In this document: in pieces, positions 63,141 to 64,000 of the stretch
How the letters are laid out: every line of letters starts with the position of its first letter
How positions within the stretch are numbered: position 1 is the first letter of the stretch
Origin: Corallium rubrum
Lineage: Eukaryota; Cnidaria; Anthozoa; Scleralcyonacea; Coralliidae
Assembly: GCA_964035015.1 (NCBI GenBank)
Contig: OZ036002.1
Location: 1,733,001 to 1,797,000 of the forward strand
Direction: 5' to 3'
Length of the DNA stretch: 64,000 bases
Translations under genes and position numbers: made by a program
The notes under the pieces: model-generated
What the model saw: only the letters and a program-made list of their open reading frames with translations
The model's database searches: none
What the model was told of the DNA's origin: nothing

Positions 63141-64000
63141 TTTCCCCCCTAAACCCTGGCTGTTGCTTGACCTCCCTGGTATTCACTACGTCATTCCCGA
63201 TTGGTCTCCGACTGATTTCCGAAGTTACGTAAAAGGCACTGGACTTATCTCTTTATAACTAATAGAAACCAACTTTCATTTAAACCCTTAACCCTACTTA
63301 TAGCCAACACTTGTGGGACACGTAAACGCATGGAGCATGCGTACAGTAAACTTTAACAAAATAGACGTTCTTCACAAGGAACTAAAGAGAAATTGATAGA
63401 GGCACTTTATATTTTTTATCTGAAACCTTGTCTGGAGGATTATAGGGAGTTCTGAACAGCGTAAGTGTCTGAATTGACAGAGAGAGCTGCTCTGGTCAAA
63501 CCTGAATATTATTTGAATAATATGGAGACTTTGAATATTATATTAGTCAGAACCTAAATGACCAAACAGTCTTATACACGTTTGGTGGCAATAAGTGTTA
63601 ACAATTTTAAAGAGTTATCGTTTACTTTGGCCTAGTTTGTAGAGGAACGAAACAGAAATGGATAGAGGCACTTTATATTTTTTGTCTTAAACTTGGTTTG
63701 GAGGAATATAGCGGGTTTTTGGTAAAGTAATCCGAGTGTTATTTTCGAAGAGATGAATGTTGACAGTTTTGGTCGAATTATTGCCTATCTAACCCTAGTC
63801 TATAACCTACTAGTGATTCCTTGGATGAAGAAACAGTTCGAGAAGTCGTAAGAAGACACAAATCAATTCGAAAAGCGAAGAACAAAGACTTGTCCATATA
63901 TAACTGAGATACATCATGGTTACTAAGGCTTTCTGTTAATAAGAACGATATAAACAAGATTCTCGCACGTGCAGGAGACAAAAGAGAAAACTCGTTAAAG
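63141..64000. other. End of window, nothing recognised
   Basis: Contains a loosely repeated block (AGAGGCACTTTATATTTTTT near 63399 and 63664) about 265 bases apart. No gene is supported. Confidence 0.4.

Overview
The window is eukaryotic, AT-rich, intron-bearing animal DNA. Most of it is repeats: nested DNA transposons and MITEs, tRNA-derived SINEs, two LINE remnants, large palindromes and long microsatellites. The repeat families and one lineage-expanded immune-type exon suggest an early-branching metazoan, most likely an anthozoan cnidarian. That assignment is inference from recognised styles of sequence, because there is no rRNA, mitochondrial or marker gene here.

Two host genes are supported, both on the minus strand. 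(1) A first coding exon at 7857-8457 encodes about 200 residues of a DZIP3-like HEPN-type domain seen in expanded cnidarian immune-type proteins. Its RNase-like motif looks degenerate. (2) The main result is a multi-exon gene from about 59.6 kb down to 42.87 kb. Seven exons were read by eye, and their splice phases agree at every junction. Together they give the 3' 682 codons of a protein with this order: JAK-type FERM F3 lobe, JAK-type SH2, short acidic linker, IRE1/RNase L-type protein kinase, KEN ribonuclease domain, stop. The catalytic kinase residues (K, HRD, DFG) and the KEN residues (Y, RN, H) are present. I know of no described protein that joins a Janus-kinase receptor-docking module to an RNase L-type effector. 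The 5' end lies upstream of 59.6 kb or outside the window.

Layout. 0-2 kb: short-motif repeat arrays. 1.9-2.9 kb: LINE 3' fragment with a hAT remnant. 2.9-6.3 kb: large inverted-repeat element split by a 1.46-kb hAT element that carries a small ORF, centred on a 126-bp perfect palindrome. 6.4-8.5 kb: hairpin element and the HEPN exon. 9.1-12.6 kb: TTAA-flanked element, then a 2.27-kb element with 9-bp target duplications. 12.9-13.6 kb: SINE plus LINE tail. 14.9-19.5 kb: SINE cluster split by a 3.7-kb element made of CGACGTCG-type motifs. 19.5-21.2 kb: palindrome, hexanucleotide array and minisatellite. 22.1-29.9 kb: one very large hAT-bounded stack of at least four nested elements. 30.1-42.3 kb: MITEs, fold-backs and palindromes. 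42.4-59.6 kb: the FERM-SH2-kinase-RNase gene, whose introns hold repeats, including a 7.3-kb intron (44600-51866). 59.9-64 kb: hAT MITE, inverted-repeat element and low-copy DNA.

If the gene model holds, one polypeptide would link cytokine-receptor-type docking (FERM-SH2) directly to dimerisation-driven kinase/RNase output. In vertebrates these two steps are carried out by separate proteins, JAKs and RNase L. No working transposase gene, retrovirus-like element, CRISPR array or canonical tRNA gene was seen.
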